NCBI RefSeq assembly: GCF_002287235.1
Contig: NZ_LMVP01000002.1
Location: forward strand, 1 to 51,763
Source: Methanosarcina spelaei
Lineage (GTDB): Archaea; Halobacteriota; Methanosarcinia; Methanosarcinales; Methanosarcinaceae
DNA: 51,763 bases
Direction: 5' to 3'
Part shown: positions 41,285 to 49,974 of the stretch, piece by piece
Position numbering within the stretch: the stretch's first letter is position 1
How the letters are laid out: each line of letters begins with the position of its first letter
Program-made: the position numbers and the translations under genes
The notes under the pieces: generated by a model
What the model saw: the letters and a program-made list of their open reading frames with translations, nothing else
Told to the model about the DNA's origin: nothing
Databases searched by the model: none

Positions 41285-42281
41285 TTGCAATTTTTTCGGC
41301 AGGGTTTCCTTGAGCAGGCAGAATTCAGGAAAAAAAGAAACTAAACGCAGGGCTTCTTCAGGGACTAGAATCTCCAAGCCCACAATTTTTCTTCTGGGTT
41401 TTCTTCTCATACTTGTGGGTATTTTTGGAGTCCTGTATAATCCTTCCAACTCTACAAGCTCTACGGCTCCCTGGAAGGTTTCGGATGCAGGCATTCTATC
41501 TTTTCCAGAGCGAGAAAAGCCAGTATTTACATCTCAGGAAATCGAAGATGTATATGCTCCTGAAAGCTCGGATACTTTAAAACTTCTGTCTTTTGAAAGT
41601 AAAGGAGAAAAAATCAAGGCTCTTTTAAGAGTTCCTGCAAATTCCTTTTCTTCTTCTGGCCTGGTTCTGCTGCCTGGGGCAGGTGTTAGCAAAGAAGCCG
41701 AGCAAGGTCTGGCTGCTGAACTTTCTAAAATGGGATATGCAACTCTCACTCTTGACCAGCGCAACCTGGGCGGCATAAATACGGAAAGAGACCTTGAACT
41801 TTTCAAAACCAGCCTTGAGCCCGTGGAATATACCATGGTTTATGATGCTCTTAAAGCTTCAGATGTGCTTGCGGCCCAGCCTGAAATTAATCCGAAAAAG
41901 CTTGCAATCATGGGGGAAAGCAATGGTGGAAGATTTGCAATTCTTGCCTGTGCTCTTAACCCTTCCCTTAAAGGAGTTATTGGAATCAGCACCTCAGGGT
42001 ACGGCACTGAAGAAATTGATTCTTCCCTTGCAGATGATACTGAAGCTTACCGCTTTTATCGTTCAATTGACCCGGATACTTATCTCTCTACTCTTCCGCC
42101 TGCGAAATTCGTGCTGATTCATTCTTTTAATGATCCGGTAATCTCCCACGATCTGGCGCTCAGGACTTATTCCCTTGCAAAAGAGCCAAAAGCAATGTAT
42201 AACGTTACTGAAGGAACACACGGATATACAACCTCAATGCGTCCCTATCTTGAAAAAGAACTTGCCTTTCTTTTGAAGTAA
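41268..42281 (+). CDS. Membrane-anchored alpha/beta hydrolase
   Basis: 337 residues. A basic cytosolic segment, one membrane helix (about 40-58, TIFLLGFLLILVGIFGVLY) and a linker precede an alpha/beta-hydrolase domain of the dienelactone-hydrolase/peptidase S9 sort. The nucleophile motif is GESNGG (about residues 221-226), the acid is probably in HSFNDPVIS, and the histidine is in EGTHGY. The domain is outside the membrane if the helix acts as a signal anchor. The start is uncertain: ATG 41268 overlaps secG by 17 bp, and TTG 41310 with an upstream AGGG is an alternative. Substrate unknown. Carries over from secG as a likely operon. Confidence 0.82.
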   Translation: MVSGRNCNFFGRVSLSRQNSGKKETKRRASSGTRISKPTIFLLGFLLILVGIFGVLYNPSNSTSSTAPWKVSDAGILSFPEREKPVFTSQEIEDVYAPESSDTLKLLSFESKGEKIKALLRVPANSFSSSGLVLLPGAGVSKEAEQGLAAELSKMGYATLTLDQRNLGGINTERDLELFKTSLEPVEYTMVYDALKASDVLAAQPEINPKKLAIMGESNGGRFAILACALNPSLKGVIGISTSGYGTEEIDSSLADDTEAYRFYRSIDPDTYLSTLPPAKFVLIHSFNDPVISHDLALRTYSLAKEPKAMYNVTEGTHGYTTSMRPYLEKELAFLLK

Positions 42282-42334
42282 ATAATACGGGCTTAATGCC
42301 CAGCTGAACTTATTGAAACAAGAGTATCTTGCAT

Positions 42335-44497
42335 ATGAAAAGTATTTTGGGTATGAAAACTTCTCATCCGCTCTCAAGCCTGCGGGAAATTCATGGAATA
42401 GGTGAACGGGTAGCCGATAGGCTGACTGGGCATTTTGGAACTGAGGAAGCTGCTCTTCAGGCTATTTGCGAGGGTGATATAGCTTCGCTTTCTGAGGTCA
42501 ACGGGATTAGCCGCAATTTTGCTCTTTCCCTTGCCAGGTATGCCAGATCCGTGGATGAGGGATGCTCAATTTCCGACTTTCTCAGGACAAAAGAAGCTCT
42601 GGATCTTTATTCTCGCCTGCTTGAGCTAATAAAAAGTTTTGCCCATACGACGCATGCCAGGGACAAACTAAACCTTTTTTATCCATTACCTGCTTCACGC
42701 ATGGATCTTATCCGGGAGAGACAGGCTTTCATAAGAGAGTATCTTGAACTGGGAAATGCCTTCCCTGAGAATTCCGAATTTCTAAAATTGCTTACGAGAG
42801 TCAGTGAACTCAGGCCAGTTCCAGGGAACCTCAGAGTCAGGGACCGGATAATTCTGTGCGGAAATTCAAAAATTCTTAAAGCAGCTAGAGAAAAGTTCCA
42901 GGACTTTTTGCCTGTCCAGGCCGTAGAAAATTTATCGGAATTTGTGGACCTTGCAAGGGGTTACTCCAGTGTAATCGTTTTTGATGATACTTATCTTGGC
43001 TTTGATCTACCCGAAGGCATTGAACCCGAATACTTCCAGGACCTTTCCAGAGCTGAATTCTGGCAGGTTTTGCCTGAAAAAGAACTGGCGTTTTTTGCGC
43101 GTAATCTGGATTGCATCCGTTCCTGCCTGAGTATTGTATCGTCTCTCCGTTCAGGGAACTTTGAGCTTTTTGAGGAGCTTTCAAAAGAGAAGCTTGATAC
43201 ACTTGAGGCTGCTCTCTTAAAGCTCAGTGAGGATGGAAAACCTGTTGAAGGTTTTGATCCTGAACTTGACAGGCTCGGAGCAGCCCTTCAAAACCTGGAC
43301 CCTGCATTGACTTTGGTTCTGAATGAGGCTAACCAGCGCATGAACCGAACCCTTGAGGCAAGTTCCCTTACTCTTAGAGGGCAGGAACTCGTCAGGCTTG
43401 TAAGCGGAGGAATGGAGATTAAAGACCTGCTTACAAAGGAACTTAATAAAATCTATAAAACTGAGACTGAAGCAATCAAAGAAGAACTTGCTGAAAAACT
43501 AGGGCTTCAAAAGCAAGAAAAACTAATGCTTGACTCACTCTTTCCTGATGAAATTTCCTACCCTCTCTACGCAAATCAACTTCAGTTGCAGTTTCTCAGG
43601 CAAAAGTTGAACAATAGCCTTGAGAAAACACGGCTTGCCCGAAAAAGGGAACTGGCAAAAATGCTTTCAGGTTTTCACCAGCCTGTAGAAAAACTTGTCA
43701 GGAAAGTCCTGGATTTTGACCTGGGTTTTTCAATTGCCTGTTTCTCGACAAAATTCCGGCTTAATTTGCCCACACTTATTCCTGAAACTGGAATAGGTTT
43801 TATAGGTGGAGAAAATCTTTTTTTAAAAGCCCGATATGGAGAAATCGATCCTGTCAGTTATTCCATCGGAAAAACTAGATTTTCCCCGGCAGGCATGGAA
43901 AACAGAGTTGTACTTTTGAGTGGAGTAAACTCAGGAGGTAAGACTTCCCTACTTGAACTCCTTGCCCAATGCGTAATTCTTGGGTATATGGGTTTTCCAG
44001 TTCCTGCAAAAAAACTTGAACTCGGGCCTGTAGAAGAATTCTACTACTTCGGAAAATCAAAAGGAACTCTCGATGCAGGAGCTTTTGAGACTACACTCAA
44101 GCAATTCTCAGTGCTCTCCGAAGCCTCAGAAAAACTGGTACTTGCGGACGAACTGGAATCCATCACTGAGCCTGGAGCTTCTGCACGAATTATAGCAGGA
44201 ATTCTTGAATATCTATCCAAAAATGAACAGAGTCTTGGGGTTTTTGTTTCCCATCTTTCAGAACTCATCCTTGAAAATACCGGAACTGAAGTAAGAGTTG
44301 ATGGGATTGAGGCAGATGGGCTCGATTCCCATCTGGAACTAATTGTAAACCGGAACCCTGTATACAACCGTATTGCTCGAAGCACTCCAGAGCTGATTGT
44401 GGAACGGCTGTTCAGAAAGACCACTGGAAAAGAGCAGGAGTTTTACTCTCATTTAAAAGATAAATTTAAAACCAGCTCAAAAGCAACTTTTAAATAA
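42335..44497 (+). CDS. MutS-family ATPase with N-terminal helix-hairpin-helix domain
   Basis: About 720 residues. The N-terminus has helix-hairpin-helix motifs (LREIHGIGERVADRLTGHFG; DIASLSEVNGISRNFALSLA). The middle is helical (lever/clamp region). The C-terminal MutS ATPase has Walker A SGVNSGGKTSLLELL (about 528-542), LDAGAFETTLKQF, Walker B LVLADELES (about 600) and GVFVSHLSE. It lacks the MutS1 mismatch-recognition domain and the MutS2 Smr nuclease, and matches the archaeal HhH-MutS group. It may act on branched DNA rather than mismatches. TTG 42329 and ATG 42353 are alternative starts. It follows the hydrolase by 53 bp. Confidence 0.88.
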   Translation: MKSILGMKTSHPLSSLREIHGIGERVADRLTGHFGTEEAALQAICEGDIASLSEVNGISRNFALSLARYARSVDEGCSISDFLRTKEALDLYSRLLELIKSFAHTTHARDKLNLFYPLPASRMDLIRERQAFIREYLELGNAFPENSEFLKLLTRVSELRPVPGNLRVRDRIILCGNSKILKAAREKFQDFLPVQAVENLSEFVDLARGYSSVIVFDDTYLGFDLPEGIEPEYFQDLSRAEFWQVLPEKELAFFARNLDCIRSCLSIVSSLRSGNFELFEELSKEKLDTLEAALLKLSEDGKPVEGFDPELDRLGAALQNLDPALTLVLNEANQRMNRTLEASSLTLRGQELVRLVSGGMEIKDLLTKELNKIYKTETEAIKEELAEKLGLQKQEKLMLDSLFPDEISYPLYANQLQLQFLRQKLNNSLEKTRLARKRELAKMLSGFHQPVEKLVRKVLDFDLGFSIACFSTKFRLNLPTLIPETGIGFIGGENLFLKARYGEIDPVSYSIGKTRFSPAGMENRVVLLSGVNSGGKTSLLELLAQCVILGYMGFPVPAKKLELGPVEEFYYFGKSKGTLDAGAFETTLKQFSVLSEASEKLVLADELESITEPGASARIIAGILEYLSKNEQSLGVFVSHLSELILENTGTEVRVDGIEADGLDSHLELIVNRNPVYNRIARSTPELIVERLFRKTTGKEQEFYSHLKDKFKTSSKATFK

Positions 44498-45074
44498 ACT
44501 TTAGTACACTATTTAAAAAATATTAATAAAGAATTTACTTAGAAGTTTCTGACCTTTTCTGGCAATCTTCCATTACTTTTTTTCTTTTTTATCTGGGGCA
44601 TCTTTTTTTTGTTTTTGTCAGTAATTGGTTTGAAGAGATAATATTATAAATCTTTAGTTCTATATACTAATAAATAGTAATGAGTCAGCAGAGATTCCTT
44701 AGATCCCTGAAATCCGGCCGATACAAAAGTTTATATATATTTTGGTGTCAATGCATGTCCGATAACTTAATAAGGAGATTGTGCTCCCCCTCTGCAAAAG
44801 GACTCAAAACTCTAATCGGTTAACAGGGTTGATGTTATCAAGGAAAAATTTCTTAAGGCTAACTATACTATCTTAAGGCTAACTGTACTAAGTTGTTTGA
44901 GTGAACCCGGGGGATATCTTCTTTTCAACCCAGTAAAACCGGGTGCCAATCAGGTAATGAAATTGAACATGAGATCTACAGAGATCCTATTTACAGAGAT
45001 CCTATCTTCAGATCTTTTATTATTTTTAAAGATTAGTTTGAATAAGTGCAAAACCCAGGTCACGCGTGATAGCA
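44498..45074. other. Leader/promoter region of ppk1
   Basis: A TATA element (agtttatatatatttt, about 44728-44743) would give ppk a leader of some 300 nt. A 47-codon ORF at 44680-44823 is AT-poor but has no recognisable feature. An inverted pair ACCCGG...CCGGGT (about 44905-44943) and duplicated tacagagatcctat (about 44977-45005) lie in the leader and could fold. Confidence 0.45.
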
Positions 45075-47261
45075 ATGGAGCGGAACTTCCCCATTCAGTG
45101 TGCAGATTTTGATAGGCTGATTATGGATAATGTTAAAGGAACTCGGGTAGAAGTTTCCGGTATGCCTGACCTCAGCGATCCATGTTTATACACGGACCGC
45201 GAGTATAGCTGGCTTCAGTTCAATGACAGGGTACTCGAAGAGGCTTTTGACGATCGCAATCCTCTACTTGAAAGAGTTAAGTTTCTTTCTATCTTCGGAA
45301 GTAACCTTGATGAATTTTTCATGGTCCGGGTTTCAGGCATCCAGAAGAGAATAATGGAAGCTGCAAAAGATGACCGGACAGATGAGCTTGCACAGGAACA
45401 GCTTCGCATCATCCGGGAAGAGCTTCTCAGGCAGCTTCCTCTCAATGACAGTTGCTGGAACAAAATGCTTGAGCCTGCTCTCAGGGAAAAAGGAATTAAA
45501 GTCCTTAATTACTTTGAGCTTTCTAAAAAAGAAAGAGAAAAATTGAGAGATTATTTCGAGAGAAATATTTTCCCTTTACTTACTCCTCTCGGTTTTGATT
45601 CAGGACATCCTTTCCCTCATATTTCCAACCTCAGCCTTAACCTTGCAGTATTAATTGATGATCCAGATTTTGGGGAACGTTTTGCCAGGGTCAAGATCCC
45701 TCCGATGTTTATGCGACTAATAGTTGTTCCTGAAGGTGACCAGGAGAGAATAACTTCCAGTCTGGAAGAGCTAAAAAACGGTCATTTCGTCTGGCTTGAA
45801 CAACTTATCGCTGCAAACCTTGATCTTCTGTTTCCCGGGCAGCGAATCCTGGGAGCTTATCCTTTCAGGATCACACGCGATGCAGACCTTGGGTTTGATG
45901 AGGATGGAGACAAAGACCTTCTGACCGCTGTAAAACAGAGAGTCGGCAGGAACTACTTCGGGTCTGTTGTCAGACTTGAGACCGATTATACTATGCCAAT
46001 AAAAGTCTCGGATATCCTCCTTAAAAACCTGGAACTTTCCCCTTCCCTTATGTTCAGGTCTGCGGCTCCTCTGGGACTATCAAATCTCATCAAACTTGCA
46101 CAGATCAACCGTCCTGAACTTAAGTATGAGCACTTCGAGCCTAAAAAGCATTCTCAGTTAGCGAACAGAGAGCAAATTTTTGCAACTCTGAAAAAAAGAG
46201 ATGTTTTTCTCTATCATCCCTATGACAGTTTCGAATCCGTAATCGATTTCGTGGAAGAGTCTGCTGACGATCCTGATGTTTTGGCAATCAAAATGACCCT
46301 GTACAGGGTGGATGACAATTCCAGAATAATTCAGGCCCTTATGAAGGCTGCTGACCGGAGAAAGCAAGTAGCGGTTCTGGTGGAACTTAAAGCCCGTTTC
46401 GATGAGGAGAACAATATAGGCTGGGCAAAAGAACTTGAGCGCAAAGGAGTTCATGTAGCTTATGGCTTCCCAGGACGTAAGACTCATGCCAAGATGTGCC
46501 TGGTTGTCAGGGCCGAAAAAGAAGGTATCAGGTATTATGTGCACATGAGCACAGGAAATTATAACGCAGTCACAGGAAAGCTATATACCGATATGGGCTA
46601 CCTGACAAGTGACCCATGCATAGGCAAGGATGTCTCTGACCTTTTTAATGCCCTTACCGGATATTCGCGAAAGGACCATTATATCAAACTCCTTGTAGCT
46701 CCCCAGACTCTAAGGCACCAGATTTTAGAGCGCATCAGGCGTGAAATTGATCTGCATGAGAAGTATGGAAATGGGCACCTGATCTTTAAAATGAATTCTC
46801 TTGTGGACTACCAGTGTATCCGGGAACTTTATAGAGCTTCTCAGGCCGGAGTGAAAATTGACCTCCTTGTTCGGGGAATCTGCTGCCTCAGGCCAGGTAT
46901 TATTGGGCTCAGTGAAAATATCAGAGTTACCTCGATAGTCGGTCGTTTTCTTGAACATTCCAGGATATATTATTTCAGGAACGGAGGAAAAGAAGAGATC
47001 CTTATGGGAAGCGCAGATCTTATGCCGCGCAACCTGGACAACAGGGTAGAAGTTCTCTTTCCGATATCTGCCGAGTATATTCCTGTCGTGAGGGACGTAA
47101 TCCTTGGCACTCATCTTAAAGATAACGTAAAAGCCCGCTTGCTGCTCCCTAACGGCAAGACTGAAAGGATCTACCCGCAACCTGAAGAAGAAGAACTGGA
47201 TTCTCAATCATGGATGCTTGAGAATAGCAGAAGCTGGGATTTAAGCTCTAAGAAAGGTTAA
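45075..47261 (+). CDS. ppk1: Polyphosphate kinase 1
   Basis: PPK1 reversibly transfers the gamma phosphate of ATP to polyphosphate. The 728-residue protein has the N domain (YSWLQFNDRVLEEAFDDRNP, LERVKFLSIFGSNLDEFFMV), the head domain and two HKD-like catalytic domains. The phosphorylated-histidine site is in GRKTHAKMCLV, with the second essential histidine in YVHMSTGNYNAVTGKLYTD. Start choice: GTG 45066, ATG 45075 (GTGAT just upstream) and ATG 45123 are all possible; conservation begins after the third. With the exopolyphosphatase 2.7 kb downstream it forms a polyphosphate synthesis/degradation locus. Confidence 0.95.
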   Translation: MERNFPIQCADFDRLIMDNVKGTRVEVSGMPDLSDPCLYTDREYSWLQFNDRVLEEAFDDRNPLLERVKFLSIFGSNLDEFFMVRVSGIQKRIMEAAKDDRTDELAQEQLRIIREELLRQLPLNDSCWNKMLEPALREKGIKVLNYFELSKKEREKLRDYFERNIFPLLTPLGFDSGHPFPHISNLSLNLAVLIDDPDFGERFARVKIPPMFMRLIVVPEGDQERITSSLEELKNGHFVWLEQLIAANLDLLFPGQRILGAYPFRITRDADLGFDEDGDKDLLTAVKQRVGRNYFGSVVRLETDYTMPIKVSDILLKNLELSPSLMFRSAAPLGLSNLIKLAQINRPELKYEHFEPKKHSQLANREQIFATLKKRDVFLYHPYDSFESVIDFVEESADDPDVLAIKMTLYRVDDNSRIIQALMKAADRRKQVAVLVELKARFDEENNIGWAKELERKGVHVAYGFPGRKTHAKMCLVVRAEKEGIRYYVHMSTGNYNAVTGKLYTDMGYLTSDPCIGKDVSDLFNALTGYSRKDHYIKLLVAPQTLRHQILERIRREIDLHEKYGNGHLIFKMNSLVDYQCIRELYRASQAGVKIDLLVRGICCLRPGIIGLSENIRVTSIVGRFLEHSRIYYFRNGGKEEILMGSADLMPRNLDNRVEVLFPISAEYIPVVRDVILGTHLKDNVKARLLLPNGKTERIYPQPEEEELDSQSWMLENSRSWDLSSKKG

Positions 47262-47458
47262 AAAGACAATCTCTTCTTAGAATCTCTTCTTTTTGTTCCT
47301 TTATTACTCTTTGTCTGTTCGTTTCTGTGAGTTATTGATCAGTTCCAAAAAAGAAAACATATCCTCGACACTTGATTCAATTATAAAATTAGTCTGTTGT
47401 TTATAGGTTTCAATAATCCACGCATAATTTCAAATTAAAATTATAAAGAAAGAGATTT

Positions 47459-49366
47459 TCAAATCTTTTTCTTCATTACAAAGTACTCTACAAGAATCAA
47501 GAAAAGGGGCAGAGAAATTGCCAGAATTATTTTGGCTTTCCCCAGAGGATTTTTGGTTTTGTCATCCGTTTTTGCACTTCCGTTGACGGCACTCTTGTTT
47601 GTTTCACCATTCCAGTTTCTCAACACTCCCTCTTCTGCTAATCCATTGCCTTCCAATATATTTTTTCCCTCTGCAGAATAACTGGTTATTGCAAAGCAGG
47701 AAAATCCAGGTGTTTTCGATTTAAAATATACGTAACTCGTATCTTCTTTAACTTTTTCTGTAGCTAGGGTCTCCCAGCCTTTATTATACCATTGAAGAGT
47801 TATCTGTGACTGGCTAATATTATTTTCTTCAAGCCATGACTTTTCAACTTTGAATTCTATAAATCCATTTTCAAAATAATTGGCGACTCCTGCTCCATAA
47901 TTTCCTACCCAGATATTCACATATTTATATACTTTCCCAGGAGAGACTTCTGAGACAAAAGTAGATTTATCTTTGAGCATTTCTACAGTTGTGGTTGTCC
48001 TCTTTAATGTTTTTATTGGGTCGAACTCGATATATGTAATGCATGTGACGCCTTCCGGAAAATCGAACTTGACATGATAACCACTTTGAACGTTTCCGGT
48101 GGCAAGCTCCTTTGCTTCTACATTGCTTACTGGCTCTTTAGAAAGAATGGCGCCTCCTGAACTGCTGCTGGAGGATCCTGAACTCTTACTTCCGGAGTCA
48201 CTACTTGAAGATCCTGAACTCTCATTTCCTGAATCGTTTCCTGAGTCGCTTGAAACTGTTTTCTTATATACGGTTGCGGTTTTTGTGAACTCATTATTGG
48301 TTTCATCACTTTCGGATATGATGTTTTCTACATCTACGGTTGCTTTCACTTCGATTTGCCCTTCGTTTTCAGGAGTCCAGAAAAAAGTGCCTGTTCCGGT
48401 TTCGCCTGCTGCAAGTGCTGGTATCGATGTAACTCCAGTGTAACTTTCATTGTTTCCTTTGATATCGTAATTAATTTGGCTGTTTTCAGCAGCTGCAGAC
48501 CCATTATTCTTTACTGTTACAGTAAAGGTTATGTTTTCTTCAGGATGAGGGTTTTCAGGGCTTAGAGAAATAGATTCTATTTTCAGGTCAGGAAGTTCGC
48601 GTTTCATACTTATGGTTTTTGACATTCTATTATTATCCTCATTACTTTCACTAACGATATTCCCAGAATCTGCGACTACTGTTACACTGATGTTTTCTTC
48701 GTTTCCAGGGGTATAAGAAAACTCTGCATTTGTATTTGTCCCTGCTGAAAGTTCAGGGATAGAAATCTCTCCTTCTGAAGTTCCGTTAAAACTATATTTT
48801 GCAGTACTACTGCTGGCAGTTTCCTCTCCAATATTTTTTATTTTCAAGGTAAAATTCAAAGTTTTTCCGGCTTCGGGTTGTGTTGATGATTCTGGATACA
48901 GGTCTTCAACTATCAGATCCGGAAGTGTTTCCTGTACTACCTTCACAGAAATTTCTTTCTCACTATTCTCTACGTTTTCTAAAGAGGCTTTTATTGACAC
49001 TGTTCCTTCTTCGTCAGGAGTTATCCATGTGTGGGAAATTAATGTTTCCGATCCAGCCTCTATTGCAGGGACTTCTTCTTTGTCCTCGGTTTCGCCAATT
49101 TTATATATTATATTCGTAGGCTCTGAGGCTTCAGTTCCTGTGTTCTTAACTAGTGAATTAATAGCGACCTTACTGTCGGGCTTTGGATAGTCAGGGTCAG
49201 TGGAGAGTTTTTCTAAAATGAGATTGGAGTTTAGTGTACTATTTGTCGAGTTTCCACCGTCTGCAAATTGTCCATCTGCAGCAGATACTATGCTGGGTAT
49301 TAATCCCGGAATTATTACTATTATCAATAACGCCGAAACTAAAGAATTTAAAAATTTAGTTTTCAT
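47459..49366 (-). CDS. CARDB-repeat cell-surface protein with PGF-pre-PGF domain
   Basis: About 635 residues from ATG 49366, which has a GGAGG site 8 nt upstream (ATG 49372 and a longer form to 49420 are less likely). Signal peptide (NSLVSALLIIVIIPGLIPSIVSAA), then three CARDB domains (starts near LILEKLSTDPDYPKP, LPDLIVEDLYPES and LPDLKIESISLSP). A Ser/Gly-rich linker (SGSSSSDSGSKSSGSSSSSSG) follows, then the archaeal PGF-pre-PGF domain (FDFPEGVTCITYIEFDP, then YVNIWVGNYGAG, KTPGFSCFAITSY). It ends with one membrane helix and a basic KKK tail instead of PGF-CTERM. Probably an exported adhesin or matrix protein. It is transcribed opposite to the ppk and ppx genes on its two sides. Confidence 0.86.
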   Translation of the reverse strand: MKTKFLNSLVSALLIIVIIPGLIPSIVSAADGQFADGGNSTNSTLNSNLILEKLSTDPDYPKPDSKVAINSLVKNTGTEASEPTNIIYKIGETEDKEEVPAIEAGSETLISHTWITPDEEGTVSIKASLENVENSEKEISVKVVQETLPDLIVEDLYPESSTQPEAGKTLNFTLKIKNIGEETASSSTAKYSFNGTSEGEISIPELSAGTNTNAEFSYTPGNEENISVTVVADSGNIVSESNEDNNRMSKTISMKRELPDLKIESISLSPENPHPEENITFTVTVKNNGSAAAENSQINYDIKGNNESYTGVTSIPALAAGETGTGTFFWTPENEGQIEVKATVDVENIISESDETNNEFTKTATVYKKTVSSDSGNDSGNESSGSSSSDSGSKSSGSSSSSSGGAILSKEPVSNVEAKELATGNVQSGYHVKFDFPEGVTCITYIEFDPIKTLKRTTTTVEMLKDKSTFVSEVSPGKVYKYVNIWVGNYGAGVANYFENGFIEFKVEKSWLEENNISQSQITLQWYNKGWETLATEKVKEDTSYVYFKSKTPGFSCFAITSYSAEGKNILEGNGLAEEGVLRNWNGETNKSAVNGSAKTDDKTKNPLGKAKIILAISLPLFLILVEYFVMKKKI

Positions 49367-49974
49367 TTTCATTGCCTCCTCCCTTGACAGTGCCGTGAAT
49401 TTGCTATAAATTAAAGTCATTTCTTGTACGATGGGAAAATTGAGCTTCTGATATGGAATTGATACATTCTAACTTTTTGAGATTTATGGTTATATGAAAA
49501 ACTGACACACTGCCCAAAAACAACAAAATGACAAATTAAAAAACTAAATTTTTTGCAACTTCAATGTGTCTATAAACTTAAATTGTCTCTGGTTTATATG
49601 AATACTGGGGTTCCTGCACTCTACCTCGACATGAAGCACAAAAAGTATTTTAAATCCCTACAGATACATGTTTTTCAATGACAAATGGCTTGATCTCCAT
49701 ATAACGAATATCCAAAAAGCCGGAAAAACATCTTTCTTAATACTCTTTTTTTAAAAACATCTTTCTTAATACTCTTTTTTTATAATGTATATAAATAATC
49801 AACTATTTCAACATATAGAAAGAGGTTGTGTGAAAATAACAACGATTACAAACTTTCGGTACACTACTAAATAATCTCAAATAGAATAAAAATATGAACT
49901 AGTATTGTGAAGCTTATTTTGAGTTTCTCGACTCCTTCGAGAGAAAAGAAAAACAGGGCTTTCAGGTGGTAACA
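49367..49974. other. Intergenic region between the CARDB gene and ppx
   Basis: Holds the divergent promoters. A 28-bp direct repeat (acatctttcttaatactctt followed by a T-run) occurs at about 49728-49755 and 49757-49784. A TATA-like tataatgtatataaat lies at about 49782-49798. No gene seen. Confidence 0.5.

Noticed and set aside
44680-44823. 47-codon ORF in the ppk1 leader (MSQQRFLRSLKSGRY...)
   Set aside because: It contains the probable ppk1 TATA box and has no family resemblance. More likely promoter DNA than a gene.
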